Assembly: GCF_015355765.1 (NCBI RefSeq)
Contig: NZ_JACWNA010000003.1
Span: 1 to 64,000 of the forward strand
Direction: 5' to 3'
Origin: Actinomyces haliotis
Lineage (GTDB): Bacteria > Actinomycetota > Actinomycetes > Actinomycetales > Actinomycetaceae
Length of the DNA: 64,000 bases
A program made the position numbers and the translations under genes. This document shows positions 38,260 through 47,427 of this stretch, one piece after another (position 1 is the stretch's first letter; the number at the start of each line of letters is the position of its first letter). Below the pieces are notes generated by a model that did no database searches, had not been told where the DNA came from, and was given only the letters and a program-made list of their open reading frames with translations.

Positions 38260-40302
38260 GTGAACAGCACGCAGGCGGGCTCGCAGCCCTCCGCTGAGCG
38301 CGGCGACGCCGTGCCGCCCTCCCCTGAGCAGTCCGGGCAGTCGTCGGCCAGCACGTCGGGCACTGCCCCGGTCGCTCCCACCACCCCACCGCGAGGCGCC
38401 GAGGCGATCGGAGCCGCGGCCCACCGCTCGCCTCTGGCCGCTCTCGTCCTGGCGGCCATCGGGGTCGTCTTCGGCGACATCGGCACGAGCCCGCTCTACT
38501 CGATGCAGACGGTCTTCTCGATCGACCACAACGACGTCCAGCCCACCCAGGGCGACGTCTACGGGGTCATCTCCATGGTGTTCTGGTCGATCGCCGTCAT
38601 CGTCTCCCTCAAGTACGTCGCGCTCGTCATGCGGGCGGACAACGACGGCGAGGGCGGCATCCTCGCCCTGGTGCACCTCCTGCGCGACCGGCTCGCCGAC
38701 CGGCGCCGCCTCACCCGGACGGTGCTCATGCTCGGGGTCATCGGCGCGGCGCTCTTTTACGGGGACTCGGTCATCACGCCGGCGATCTCCGTCATGAGCG
38801 CCGTCGAGGGCCTCCAGGTGGTCGACTCCGGCGCCGGATCGCTCGTCCTGCCGGTCTCCGTCGTCATCCTCACCGGGCTCTTCCTCATCCAGCGCAAGGG
38901 CACCTCCGCCGTCGGGCGCGCCTTCGGACCCGTCATGATCGTCTGGTTCCTCGTCCTCGTGCTGCTCGGGATCCCACGCATCGCCGAGGACCCGGCGATC
39001 CTGTGGGCGCTGAGCCCGCACCACGCGGTCCTCTTCCTCCTGGAGCGGCCGGGCGTCGCCTTCGTGGCGCTCGGCGCCTGCATCCTCACCATCACCGGCG
39101 CGGAGGCCCTGTACGCGGACATGGGGCACTTCGGCTCGCGGCCGATCCGCCTCGCGTGGTTCGCGCTCGTCTTCCCGGCGCTCACGGTCAACTACCTGGG
39201 CCAGGGCGCCCTCATCCTCAAGGACCCGACGGCGATCAGCAGCCCCTTCTACCTCCTGGCGCCGGCGTGGGCGCGGCTGCCCCTCGTGGTCCTCGCGACC
39301 CTGGCGACGATCATCGCCTCCCAGGCGGTCATCTCCGGCGCCTTCACCGTCTCCCGCCAGGCCAACCGGCTCGGGCTCCTCCCCCGGCTCACGGTCATCC
39401 AGACGTCGAGGGAGGAGGCCGGCCAGATCTACGTCCCGGCCGTCAACTGGCTGCTCTTCGCAGGCGTGCTCGTCCTCATCCTCATCTTCCGCAGCTCGAG
39501 CCGCCTCGCCGACGCCTACGGTCTGGCCGTCACCGGCACCTTCGTCCTTACCAGCGCGCTCTTCCTCCTGCTCGCCCGCCGGGTGTGGCACGTCGCGGCC
39601 TGGAAGTGGTGGTTCTACGCCGTCCTCGTCGGCGGCCTCGAGGTCCTCTACCTCCTGGCCAACTGCACCAAGATCGTCTCGGGCGGCTGGCTGCCCCTCC
39701 TCATCGCCCTCGTGCTCGGCTCGCTCATGGTCGTGTGGGACTCCGGGCACCGGCGGGTCGTCGCCATCCGCTCGGGGCTCGAGGGCCCCGTCGAGGCCCT
39801 CACCGAGGCGGCCGCCTCGCGCGACGTGGTGCGCGTCCCCGGCCTCGCCGTGTACCCGCACCTGTCGAGGACGACGACGCCGCTGGCACTGCGCGACTCG
39901 CTCGACTTCGACGGCGTCCTCCACGAGCACAACGTCATCATCTCGGTCATCCACGAGAACGTCCCGCACGTCCGGCACGCCGACAGGATCGAGGTGACGG
40001 AGGTCGGAGGCCCTGCCTCCGGCATCCACCACGTCGACTGCCACGTGGGCTTCAACGACTCCCAGGACGTGCCCAAGGCGCTCGCCCTGGCGCTGCCCCG
40101 GCTCCACGGGCTCGAGGACTCCTGCGAGGCCGACGCGCGCTACTACCTGCCGGTCATCCAGCTCCGGCCCCGCCCCGGCTCGCGGACGGGGCTGCGCAAG
40201 CGCGTCTACATGGCGATGGCGGGCAACGCCGCCGACGGCGCCGTCGTGCTCCACCTCCCTCCGGACCGGACCGTGCTGGTGGGCGCGACGATCGAGCTGT
40301 GA
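38260..40302 (+). CDS. kup: KUP-type potassium uptake transporter
   Basis: 680 aa K+/H+ symporter of the KUP/HAK/KT family. A Ser/Pro-rich N-terminal stretch of about 55 residues precedes the family signature VVFGDIGTSPLYSMQ. About twelve hydrophobic helices follow, with GDSVITPAISVMSAVEGL and GAEALYADMGHFG. A cytosolic tail begins at about 490. The start is a GTG with only an AGGAG 15 bases away, so the true N-terminus may differ; several residues of the Ser-rich extension could be untranslated. It ends in a hairpin shared with gpsA. Confidence 0.92.
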   Translation: MNSTQAGSQPSAERGDAVPPSPEQSGQSSASTSGTAPVAPTTPPRGAEAIGAAAHRSPLAALVLAAIGVVFGDIGTSPLYSMQTVFSIDHNDVQPTQGDVYGVISMVFWSIAVIVSLKYVALVMRADNDGEGGILALVHLLRDRLADRRRLTRTVLMLGVIGAALFYGDSVITPAISVMSAVEGLQVVDSGAGSLVLPVSVVILTGLFLIQRKGTSAVGRAFGPVMIVWFLVLVLLGIPRIAEDPAILWALSPHHAVLFLLERPGVAFVALGACILTITGAEALYADMGHFGSRPIRLAWFALVFPALTVNYLGQGALILKDPTAISSPFYLLAPAWARLPLVVLATLATIIASQAVISGAFTVSRQANRLGLLPRLTVIQTSREEAGQIYVPAVNWLLFAGVLVLILIFRSSSRLADAYGLAVTGTFVLTSALFLLLARRVWHVAAWKWWFYAVLVGGLEVLYLLANCTKIVSGGWLPLLIALVLGSLMVVWDSGHRRVVAIRSGLEGPVEALTEAAASRDVVRVPGLAVYPHLSRTTTPLALRDSLDFDGVLHEHNVIISVIHENVPHVRHADRIEVTEVGGPASGIHHVDCHVGFNDSQDVPKALALALPRLHGLEDSCEADARYYLPVIQLRPRPGSRTGLRKRVYMAMAGNAADGAVVLHLPPDRTVLVGATIEL

Positions 40303-40329
40303 GGGCGGGAGGGCCGGGGGCCGCCCTCA
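40300..40329. terminator. Bidirectional hairpin spanning the kup and gpsA stop codons
   Basis: TGAGGGCGG / CCGCCCTCA arms (9 bp, perfect) with a 12-base loop. The left arm begins with the kup TGA, and the right arm ends with the gpsA stop on the other strand. No T-tract. Confidence 0.55.
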
Positions 40330-41388
40330 GCTGAGGGTGGCGCCGTGGACGCCCTCGGTCTTGCGGGGACGGGACAGGAGCGCGTCGGTGACCTCGTCGA
40401 CGCTGGCGGCGCCCTCCACGACGGCGACGACGCCCGCGGTGATCGGCATGTCGACGCCGTGCGAGGTGGCGAGGTCGAGGACGGCGCGCGCCGACCTGGC
40501 GCCCTCGGCGACGCCGCGTGAGGCGGCGGCCGCCTCCTCGACGCTCATCCCCTCGCCGAGGTGCCGGCCGAAGGTCTGGTTGCGGCTCAGCGGCGAGGAG
40601 CAGGTGGCGACGAGGTCGCCCATGCCGGCCAGGCCGGCGAAGGTCTCCGGGCTGGCCCCGAGAGCGAGTCCGAGGCGAGTGATCTCGACGAGGCCGCGCG
40701 TGATGATCGTGGCCTTGGAGTTGTCCCCGAAGCCGCACCCGACGGCGCAGCCCACGGCCAGGGCGATGACGTTCTTGACGGCGCCGCACAGCTCGACGCC
40801 GAGGACGTCGGCGTTCGTGTAGGGCCGGAAGGTGCTCGTGGCGCAGGCGGCGGCCACGCGGGCGGCGAGCTCCTGGTCGCGGGCAGCGACGACGGTCGCG
40901 GTCGGCTGCCCGGCGGCGATCTCGTCGGCGAGGTTGGGGCCCGAGACGACGGCGACACGCTCCTCGGGCAGGGCGAGAGCCTCGCCAAGGACCTGGCTCA
41001 TGCGCATCCCGGTGCCGAGCTCGACGCCCTTCATGAGGGAGACGGCGGCGGCGTCGTCCGCGTGGGCACCGGCGAGCGGGGCGAGGACGCCGCGGGCGGA
41101 CTGGGAGGGGACGGCGACGACGACGAGGCCGGCGCCGTCGACGGCGGCGGCCAGGTCGCTCGTGCCGGTGACGGCCTCCGGGAGGCGGCGGCCCGGGACG
41201 TAGCGCTCGTTGGTGCCGCCGGTGATCTCGCGGGCGACCTCCTCGCGGCGGGCCCAGACGGTCGTCGGGACACCGACCTCGCCAAGGAGGCAGGCGAAGG
41301 TCGTGCCCCAGGCGCCCGAGCCGATGACGGCGGCGCGCTCGAAGGGCAGCGGCTCCACGGGCGCCGTCGACGGGGCGGCGGCGCTCAC
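40327..41388 (-). CDS. gpsA: Glycerol-3-phosphate dehydrogenase [NAD(P)+]
   Basis: 353 aa. It reduces dihydroxyacetone phosphate to sn-glycerol 3-phosphate for phospholipid synthesis. Rossmann motif VIGSGAWGTTFACLL, then VVVAVPSQ, VSLMKGVELGT, SGPNLADEIAAGQPTA, and the catalytic Lys region GVELCGAVKNVIALAVGCAVG, with GMGDLVATCSSPLSRN. The GTG start overlaps the plsC TGA, fitting a two-gene operon for the first steps of glycerolipid synthesis. Confidence 0.96.
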   Translation of the reverse strand: MSAAAPSTAPVEPLPFERAAVIGSGAWGTTFACLLGEVGVPTTVWARREEVAREITGGTNERYVPGRRLPEAVTGTSDLAAAVDGAGLVVVAVPSQSARGVLAPLAGAHADDAAAVSLMKGVELGTGMRMSQVLGEALALPEERVAVVSGPNLADEIAAGQPTATVVAARDQELAARVAAACATSTFRPYTNADVLGVELCGAVKNVIALAVGCAVGCGFGDNSKATIITRGLVEITRLGLALGASPETFAGLAGMGDLVATCSSPLSRNQTFGRHLGEGMSVEEAAAASRGVAEGARSARAVLDLATSHGVDMPITAGVVAVVEGAASVDEVTDALLSRPRKTEGVHGATLS

Positions 41389-42248
41389 GCGGGCTGTCCC
41401 GGCTCGTCGGCGGCCACGTCGGGGCCCGTGGGCGGCTCCTTCTCGCCGCGCGCAGGTGAGGGGTCGCTTGCCGTGGCATCGGGGGCGGTCTCCCCCGTGC
41501 TCGGGTCGGGGCGGCGGGTACCGAGACGGCCCTTGCCGGGGTCGCCGTCGTACTTCATGTCAAAGGGACGGGGCGCCCTCTGGCCGCGGATCTCCTCGAC
41601 GAGGGTGGTGATGGCTCGCATGATCTCGGCGGTGCAGGCGCGCACGGTCTCCTTGTCCTCGACGTCGGAGCCGAAGCTCGTGAGGTCGAGCGGCTCCCCG
41701 ATTCGCACCTCGACGTCCTTGCGCGGGAAGGGCCGGAAGCTCTTGTTGTAGGTGTCGAGGATCTCGTGGGCGCCCCACTGCCCCATGGGGAGCACGGGCA
41801 CGCCGGTGCGCATGGCGAGGCGGGCGGCACCGGTCTTGCCGGTCATGGGCCAGCGCAGGGGGTCTCTTGAGAGGGTGCCCTCGGGGAAGATCATGATGGG
41901 GTCGCCCAGGGCCAGGCGTCGCTCGGCCTCGACGAGGGCGTCGCCCGCCTTGGCGGTGCCGCGGTAGACGGGGATCTGCCCGCCGGCCTTGAAGACGTGC
42001 CCGAGCACGGGGGCGTCGTAGAGCCCGGACTTGATGAGGGAGTAGATCGGGACGTCCTCGTCGACGAGGGCGCGCATGGCCGTGAGGGAGTCCAGGTCCG
42101 AGAGGTGGTTCGCGACGGCGATGAAGCCGCGGTCCCTGGGGATGTTCTCCGCGCCCGTGACGTGCTGGCGGCTCACGCCCTTGAGGAACGGGATGATCGC
42201 GCCGCGGGCGGCGAAGCGGTAGAAGGGGGTCATGCGTCGAGTGGCCAC
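41385..42248 (-). CDS. plsC: 1-acyl-sn-glycerol-3-phosphate acyltransferase
   Basis: 287 aa. It acylates lysophosphatidate at sn-2. Acyltransferase motifs: NHLSDLDSL (HX4D catalytic pair), GGQIPVYRG, FPEGTLSRDP and LPMGQWGA. The C-terminal about 60 residues are Pro/Glu-rich and disordered. The GTG at 42248 was chosen because it lies six bases behind TACCCT, as for other leaderless genes nearby; an ATG five codons later (42233) is an alternative. It is coupled to gpsA by overlap. Confidence 0.92.
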   Translation of the reverse strand: MATRRMTPFYRFAARGAIIPFLKGVSRQHVTGAENIPRDRGFIAVANHLSDLDSLTAMRALVDEDVPIYSLIKSGLYDAPVLGHVFKAGGQIPVYRGTAKAGDALVEAERRLALGDPIMIFPEGTLSRDPLRWPMTGKTGAARLAMRTGVPVLPMGQWGAHEILDTYNKSFRPFPRKDVEVRIGEPLDLTSFGSDVEDKETVRACTAEIMRAITTLVEEIRGQRAPRPFDMKYDGDPGKGRLGTRRPDPSTGETAPDATASDPSPARGEKEPPTGPDVAADEPGQPA

Positions 42249-42254
42249 CCCACC

Positions 42255-42260
42255 AGGGTA
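42255..42260 (-). promoter_or_regulatory. -10 element for leaderless plsC-gpsA
   Basis: TACCCT on the minus strand, six bases before the GTG at 42248. Confidence 0.5.
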
Positions 42261-42381
42261 GCCGCCGGGCCCCGGACGCGACGGCGCCGCCGCACCGGTG
42301 GGCGCGGCGGCGTCGTCCGGAGCCGTGGGGAGCGCTCCCCGTCGGGAGCGGCGCGCGGAGGTTCCAGTCCTGGGAGGCGCC

Positions 42382-43704
42382 TCAGGCGAGACGGGTGACG
42401 TCCGCCTCAAGGGCCCGGAGCTTGCCCATAAAGTTCTCGTAGCCGCGGTCGATGAGGTTGACGCCCTCGACCCGGCTCGTGCCCTCGGCGGCGAGCGCGG
42501 CGATGAGGTGGGAGAAGCCACCGCGCAGGTCCGGCACGACGATGTCAGCGCCGTGCAGCGGCGTCGGCCCGGAGATGACGGCAGAGTGGTAGAAGTTGCG
42601 CTGCCCGAAGCGGCACGCGGTCCCGCCGAGGCACTCGCGGTAGACCTGGATCTGGGCGCCCATCTTGTTCAGGGCCCGGGTGAAGCCGAAGCGGTTCTCG
42701 TAGACCGTCTCGTGGACGATCGAGAGGCCCTCGGCCTGGGTGAGGGCGACGACGAGGGGCTGCTGCCAGTCCGTCATGAAGCCGGGGTGGACGTTGGTCT
42801 CGACGACGGCGGGCTTGAGGTCGCCGCCCGGGTGCCAGAAGCGGATGCCGTCGTCGCGGACGTCGAAGGCGCCGCCGACCTTGCGGAAGACGTTGAGAAA
42901 GGTCGTCATGTCGCTCTGGTGCGCGCCGCGGACGAGGACGTCACCGCGGGTGGCCAGGGCCGCGGAGGCCCAGGAGGCGGTCTCGATGCGGTCCGGGAGG
43001 GCCGCGTGGTTGTAGCCGACGAGCTCGTCGACGCCCTCGACGTGGATGGTGCGGTCGGTGTCGACCGAGATAATCGCACCCATCTTCTGCAGGACGTCGA
43101 CGAGGTCCATGATCTCGGGCTCGACGGCGGCGCCTCGCAGCTCGGTGAGGCCGTCCGCGCGCACGGCCGTGAGCAGCGTCTGCTCGGTGGCGCCGACGCT
43201 CGGGTAGGGCAGGTCGATGACCGTGCCGTGGAGGCCCACGGGCGCGGTGATGTGGATGCCCGCGTCGAGCTTGTCCACGGTGGCGCCGAACTGGCGCAGG
43301 ATGTTGAGGTGGTAGTCGATGGGGCGGTCGCCGATGCGGCATCCGCCGAGGTCGGGGATGAAGGCCTCTCCGAGTCGGTGGAGGAGCGGGCCGCAGAAGA
43401 GGATCGGGATGCGCGAGGAGCCGGCGTGGGCGTCGATGTCGGCCATGTGAGCGGTCTCGACGCTCGACGGGTCGAGGCGCAGGACGCCCTCGGTCTGGTC
43501 GTAGTCGATCTCGACGCCGTGGAGCGACAGGAGCCCGGAGACGACGTCGACGTCGCGGATGACGGGGACGTTGCGCAGGACGGACGGGGTCGTGCCCAGG
43601 AGCGCGGCCACCATGGCCTTGGGGACGAGGTTCTTCGCGCCGCGCACGGTGATCTCACCGGTGAGCGGGCGCCCGCCCTGGACCTGGAGCAGACCGTCGA
43701 CCAT
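42382..43704 (-). CDS. murA: UDP-N-acetylglucosamine 1-carboxyvinyltransferase
   Basis: 440 aa EPSP-synthase fold. It transfers enolpyruvate to UDP-GlcNAc, the first committed step of peptidoglycan synthesis and the fosfomycin target. The conserved Lys24-Asn25 pair is in RGAKNLVPKAMVAALL. The fosfomycin-reactive Cys122 is in DLGGCRIGDRPIDYH, so this is a Cys-type, fosfomycin-bindable enzyme rather than the Asp form of mycobacteria. Later blocks: PGFMTDWQQPL and DLRGGFSHLIAAL. The ATG at 43704 follows GGGAGG. Confidence 0.96.
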   Translation of the reverse strand: MVDGLLQVQGGRPLTGEITVRGAKNLVPKAMVAALLGTTPSVLRNVPVIRDVDVVSGLLSLHGVEIDYDQTEGVLRLDPSSVETAHMADIDAHAGSSRIPILFCGPLLHRLGEAFIPDLGGCRIGDRPIDYHLNILRQFGATVDKLDAGIHITAPVGLHGTVIDLPYPSVGATEQTLLTAVRADGLTELRGAAVEPEIMDLVDVLQKMGAIISVDTDRTIHVEGVDELVGYNHAALPDRIETASWASAALATRGDVLVRGAHQSDMTTFLNVFRKVGGAFDVRDDGIRFWHPGGDLKPAVVETNVHPGFMTDWQQPLVVALTQAEGLSIVHETVYENRFGFTRALNKMGAQIQVYRECLGGTACRFGQRNFYHSAVISGPTPLHGADIVVPDLRGGFSHLIAALAAEGTSRVEGVNLIDRGYENFMGKLRALEADVTRLA

Positions 43705-44051
43705 GCGTACCTCCCGTGGAGCCGTGGTGCGCGCGGGTGGGGTGGACCGGCAGGTGCCGGACCGCGCGCGGCCCCAGGTGCAGGTTCCCAGGGCCGTCCC
43801 AGCATAGGGGGACCTCGGTGCGGTGGGCGGCGGTGGGCGGCGCGCCGTGGGCGAACGGCCCGTGGCGTGCGCCTCAGCGGCGCGAGACGGCAGGCGTCCC
43901 CGAACCGGCCCGCGCACTGGTCCGCGGCGCTGGCACGGCGCCGCCCCGCCGTCGGCGTGCGACGGTGGGGCGGCGTGAGTGGGGCGACAGGACGGTGCGA
44001 CCAGGCTCGGTACGACCCGGTGGCCCGGTCGGCTCCGGGTGGGCGAGGGGC
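43705..44051. other. 347-bp intergenic region between murA and leuD
   Basis: No gene supported here. It is very GC-rich with tandem CGGTGGG-like repeats near 43820-43845. It should contain the murA promoter and the leuCD terminator, though neither is clear. The hupB gene that many actinobacteria keep beside leuD is absent. Confidence 0.5.
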
Positions 44052-44723
44052 TCAGGCCCCCGGACGGAGCGTCGGCGTGCCGAGCTCGACGGCGCGGGCC
44101 GGGACGACCTCGGCAGCGGGCAGGTGCTTGGCGGGCAGGGTGCGCGGCTTGAAGGCTGGGCGGGCCTTCTCGTAGGCGGCGATCTCGTCCTCGTGCTGGA
44201 GGGTGAGGGAGATGTCGTCGAGCCCCTCCATGAGGGTCCAGCGCACGTAGTCGTCGATCTGGAAGGTGGTGCGGAAGCCGGCGGCGGTGACGGTGCGCTC
44301 CTCGAGGTCGACGGTCACCTCGGTGCCGGGTTCGGTCTCGAGGATCTTCCAGAGCTGCTCGGCGTCCTCCTGGGTGATGACGCCGGCGACGAGCCCCTGC
44401 TTCCCGGCGTTCCCGCGGAAGATGTCCGCGAAGCGCGGTGCGAGGACGACCTTGAAGCCGTAGTCCTTGAGGGCCCACACGGCGTGCTCACGGGAGGAGC
44501 CGGTGCCGAAGTCGGGGCCGGCGACGAGGACGCTCGCACGCTTGTAGGCGTCCTGGTTGAGGACGAAGTCGGCCTCGCCCGCGCGCCAGCCCGCGAAGAG
44601 GGCGTCGTCGAAGCCGGTGCGGGTGATGCGCTTGAGGTAGACGGCCGGGATGATCTGGTCGGTGTCGACGGCGCTGCGGCGCAGCGGGGCGCCGACGCCG
44701 GTGTGGCGGATGAACTTCTCCAT
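44052..44723 (-). CDS. leuD: 3-isopropylmalate dehydratase small subunit
   Basis: 223 aa. With LeuC it isomerises 2-isopropylmalate to 3-isopropylmalate in leucine synthesis. Swivel-domain motifs: [56 protein letters not shown] and GNAGKQGL. It is slightly longer than average because of a 20-residue tail. It starts 22 bases after leuC in the same operon. Confidence 0.97.
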   Translation of the reverse strand: MEKFIRHTGVGAPLRRSAVDTDQIIPAVYLKRITRTGFDDALFAGWRAGEADFVLNQDAYKRASVLVAGPDFGTGSSREHAVWALKDYGFKVVLAPRFADIFRGNAGKQGLVAGVITQEDAEQLWKILETEPGTEVTVDLEERTVTAAGFRTTFQIDDYVRWTLMEGLDDISLTLQHEDEIAAYEKARPAFKPRTLPAKHLPAAEVVPARAVELGTPTLRPGA

Positions 44724-44745
44724 GGCTGGGTTCCTTCTCTCCGGC

Positions 44746-46167
44746 TCAGGCGACGGGCTCGAGGGCAGGCAGGTCGGCGGGCGTGGACAGCGTGCCGCGC
44801 ACCGCCGTGGCGGCGGCGACGACCGGCGAGACGAGGTGCGTGCGACCGCCCTTGCCCTGACGCCCCTCGAAGTTGCGGTTCGACGTCGAGGCGCTGCGCT
44901 CACCGGGGGCGAGCTTGTCCGAGTTCATGGCCAGGCACATGGAGCAGCCGGCGTTGCGCCACTCGGCACCGAAGTCGGTGAAGACCTTGTCGAGCCCCTC
45001 CTCCTCGGCCTGGATGCGGATCCGGGCGGAGGCGGGCACGACGAGCATGCGCAGACCCTCGGCCTTGGTGCGGCCCTTGACGACCTCGGCGGCGGCGCGG
45101 AGGTCCTCGATGCGGCCGTTGGTGCACGACCCGAGGAACACGGTGTCGACCTTGATGTCCCGCAGCGGCGTGCCGGGCGTGAGGTCCATGTACTCGATGG
45201 CGCGCTCGGCGGCGAGGCGCTGGGTCTCGTCGGCGATCTCCTCCGGGACGGGGACCGAGCCGGAGATGGGCAGGCCCTGACCGGGGTTGGTGCCCCAGGT
45301 GACGTAGGGCTCGATGTCCTCGGCCTCGAGGACGACCTCCGTGTCGAAGACGGCGTCGTCGTCCGTGCGCAGGGAGCGCCAGTACTCGACGGCAGCGTCC
45401 CAGTCCTCGCCCTCGGGGGCGTGCGGACGGCCCTTGAGGTACTCGAAGGTGGTCTCGTCGGGGGCGATCATGCCGGCGCGGGCGCCGCCCTCGATGGACA
45501 TGTTGCAGATGGTCATGCGGGCCTCCATCGAGAGCTGCTCGATGGCGCGGCCGCGGTACTCGATGACGTGGCCCTGGGCCCCATTGGTGCCGATCTTGGC
45601 GATGATGGCCAGGATGATGTCCTTCGCGCCGGCGCCGGCCGGCAGGTCGCCGTCGATCCGGACGCTCATCGTCTTGAAGGGCGCCATCTGGAGGGTCTGG
45701 GTGGCCAGGACGTGCTCGACCTGGCTCGTGCCGATGCCGAAGGCGAGGGCGCCGAAGGCGCCGTGGGTCGAGGTGTGGGAGTCGCCGCAGACGACGGTCA
45801 TGCCGGGCTGCGTGAGCCCGAGCTGGGGGCCGACGGCGTGGACGATGCCCTGGTCCGCGTCACCGAGGGAGTGGATGCGCACCCCGAACTCCTCGCAGTT
45901 CTTGCGGAGGGTCTCGATCTGGGTGCGGCTCGTGACGTCGGCGATCGGCAGGTCGATGTCGAGCGTCGGGGTGTTGTGGTCCTCGGTGGCGAGCGTGAGG
46001 TCGGGGCGGCGGACGGTGCGGCCGACGAGCCGAAGGCCCTCGAAGGCCTGAGGGCTGGTGACCTCGTGGACGAGGTGAAGGTCGATGTAGAGCAGGTCGG
46101 GGGCACCGTCGGTGCCCTGGGAGACGACGTGGTCGCGCCAGACCTTCTCGGCGAGGGTGAGTCCCAT
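44746..46167 (-). CDS. leuC: 3-isopropylmalate dehydratase large subunit
   Basis: 473 aa aconitase-family subunit with a [4Fe-4S] cluster. Family blocks: [52 protein letters not shown], and the cluster ligands in [13 protein letters not shown] and [14 protein letters not shown] start with AAAGGAAG upstream and a leader of up to about 250 nt to the region shared with ndgR. No leucine-rich leader peptide was found in that leader. Confidence 0.97.
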   Translation of the reverse strand: MGLTLAEKVWRDHVVSQGTDGAPDLLYIDLHLVHEVTSPQAFEGLRLVGRTVRRPDLTLATEDHNTPTLDIDLPIADVTSRTQIETLRKNCEEFGVRIHSLGDADQGIVHAVGPQLGLTQPGMTVVCGDSHTSTHGAFGALAFGIGTSQVEHVLATQTLQMAPFKTMSVRIDGDLPAGAGAKDIILAIIAKIGTNGAQGHVIEYRGRAIEQLSMEARMTICNMSIEGGARAGMIAPDETTFEYLKGRPHAPEGEDWDAAVEYWRSLRTDDDAVFDTEVVLEAEDIEPYVTWGTNPGQGLPISGSVPVPEEIADETQRLAAERAIEYMDLTPGTPLRDIKVDTVFLGSCTNGRIEDLRAAAEVVKGRTKAEGLRMLVVPASARIRIQAEEEGLDKVFTDFGAEWRNAGCSMCLAMNSDKLAPGERSASTSNRNFEGRQGKGGRTHLVSPVVAAATAVRGTLSTPADLPALEPVA

Positions 46168-46425
46168 CGCTGCGCTTCCTTTCGAGGGGGTGCCCGCGCT
46201 GCGGGCCTTGCAAGACGGCGTGCGGCCCGCGCCGCTGGGGGCGCTGCCGCGAGGCTGGAGGGGAGGTTACCGAGGCCGCCCACGGGCGGGTCGGTGGCGT
46301 CGACGTGTGAGACGGAGGGGCACGATCGGGCCGCGGTCGGGACCTGTTCGGCCCGAGCGCCGTGGGGCTCGTCGCCCCGCAGCCTCCTTCACGCACGGAG
46401 ACGGCGTTTCTGGAGGAACGCTCAC

Positions 46426-46461
46426 TTGATATCTCACTGCGTGGGATGGCAATATCAGAGT
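46426..46461. promoter_or_regulatory. Overlapping divergent promoters and NdgR operator candidate
   Basis: Two interlocked inverted repeats lie just upstream of ndgR: TGATAT (46427-46432)...ATATCA (46452-46457), and ATCTCAC-TGC-GTGGGAT (46431-46447). On the plus strand, TTGATA (46426-46431) and AATATC (46451-46456) could be -35/-10 for ndgR, ending five bases before its ATG. On the minus strand, TTGCCA (46452-46447) and TATCAA (46431-46426) could serve leuCD. A regulator bound here would cover both promoters. Confidence 0.55.
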
Positions 46462-47202
46462 ATGGACGCTTCGAGCGAGACCGAGAGCAGCAGCGGCGTT
46501 GGCGTCATCGACAAGGCCACACTAGTCATGAGCGCGCTGGAGGCAGGGCCCGCCACCCTCGCCCAGCTGGTCACCTCCACCCACCTGGCGCGCCCCACCG
46601 CGCACCGCATCGCGGTCGCGCTGGAGTTCCACCGGCTCGTCTCCCGCGACTCCCAGGGCCGCTTCATCCTGGGGCCGCGCCTGTCCGAGCTGGCCACCGC
46701 CGCCGGTGAGGACCACCTGCTGTCCGCCGCGGGCCCCGTGCTCGCCGCCCTGCGCGACAAGACCCACGAGTCCGCCCAGCTCTACCGCCGCCAGGGCGAC
46801 GTCCGCATCTGCGTCGCCAACGCCGAGCGCCCCATCGGCCTACGCGACTCCATCCCCGTCGGCGCCACCATGTCCATGCTCGGCGGCTCAGGGGCCCAGG
46901 TGCTCCTCGCCTGGGAGGAACCGGACCGCCTCCACCGCGGCCTCGTCGGCTCCCGCTTCAACGCCACCATGCTCTCCGCCGTGCGCCGTCGCGGCTGGGC
47001 GCAGTCGGTCGGCGAGCGCGAGCCCGGCGTCGCGAGCGTCTCCGCCCCCGTGCGCGGGGCGAGCGGCAAGGTCATCGCCGCCGTGTCCATCTCCGGCCCC
47101 ATCGAGCGGATGGGCCGCCAGCCGGGCCGCGTCCACGGCCCCGTCGTCATGGCGGCCGCCCGCCGGCTGAGCGAGGCGCTCCGCAACTCCGAGGAGGGCT
47201 GA
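46462..47202 (+). CDS. ndgR: IclR-family regulator of leuCD (NdgR/LtbR type)
   Basis: 246 aa. The N-terminal winged helix (about 15-75) reads DKATLVMSALEAGPATLAQLVTSTHLARPTAHRIAVALE. The IclR effector domain (about 85-240) has KTHESAQLYRRQGD, VGATMSMLGGSGAQVLLAW and VSAPVRGASGKVIAAVSISGP. Its position divergent from leuCD matches NdgR of Streptomyces and LtbR of Corynebacterium, which control leucine and amino-acid metabolism. Possibly leaderless. It is followed by a strong hairpin. Confidence 0.92.
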   Translation: MDASSETESSSGVGVIDKATLVMSALEAGPATLAQLVTSTHLARPTAHRIAVALEFHRLVSRDSQGRFILGPRLSELATAAGEDHLLSAAGPVLAALRDKTHESAQLYRRQGDVRICVANAERPIGLRDSIPVGATMSMLGGSGAQVLLAWEEPDRLHRGLVGSRFNATMLSAVRRRGWAQSVGEREPGVASVSAPVRGASGKVIAAVSISGPIERMGRQPGRVHGPVVMAAARRLSEALRNSEEG

Positions 47203-47242
47203 GCCGGGCGCGACCGGCCGAGCCGCTACCAGCCCTGCGGGT

Positions 47243-47282
47243 GACCGCCCCGACCGAGCAGCCGTGCTCGGTCGGGGCGGTC
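47243..47282. terminator. Strong hairpin terminator after ndgR
   Basis: Perfect 18-bp stem GACCGCCCCGACCGAGCA / TGCTCGGTCGGGGCGGTC with a GCCG loop, 41 bp after the ndgR stop. No T-tract follows. Confidence 0.75.
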
Positions 47283-47427
47283 GCGCACGACCGGAGGCCA
47301 CTGTCGACGCCGCGAGTCAACAGGAACGTGCCCGGGTGCGCGCTGGGCCGAAACAACGCTTTTCGGCGCGCACGATCGGCCTCGCGACCGTAGCGTGGCG
47401 GAGACCACACTGACGGAAGGAGCTCCC

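Noticed and set aside
38143-40254. 703-codon minus-strand ORF opposite kup
   Set aside because: Highly charged Asp/Glu/Arg/His shadow of the hydrophobic kup frame; no domain or start signal.
46168-46425. Possible leucine attenuator leader before leuC
   Set aside because: Read on the minus strand, no short ORF rich in Leu codons with a ribosome binding site was found, and no terminator/antiterminator pair followed by T residues.
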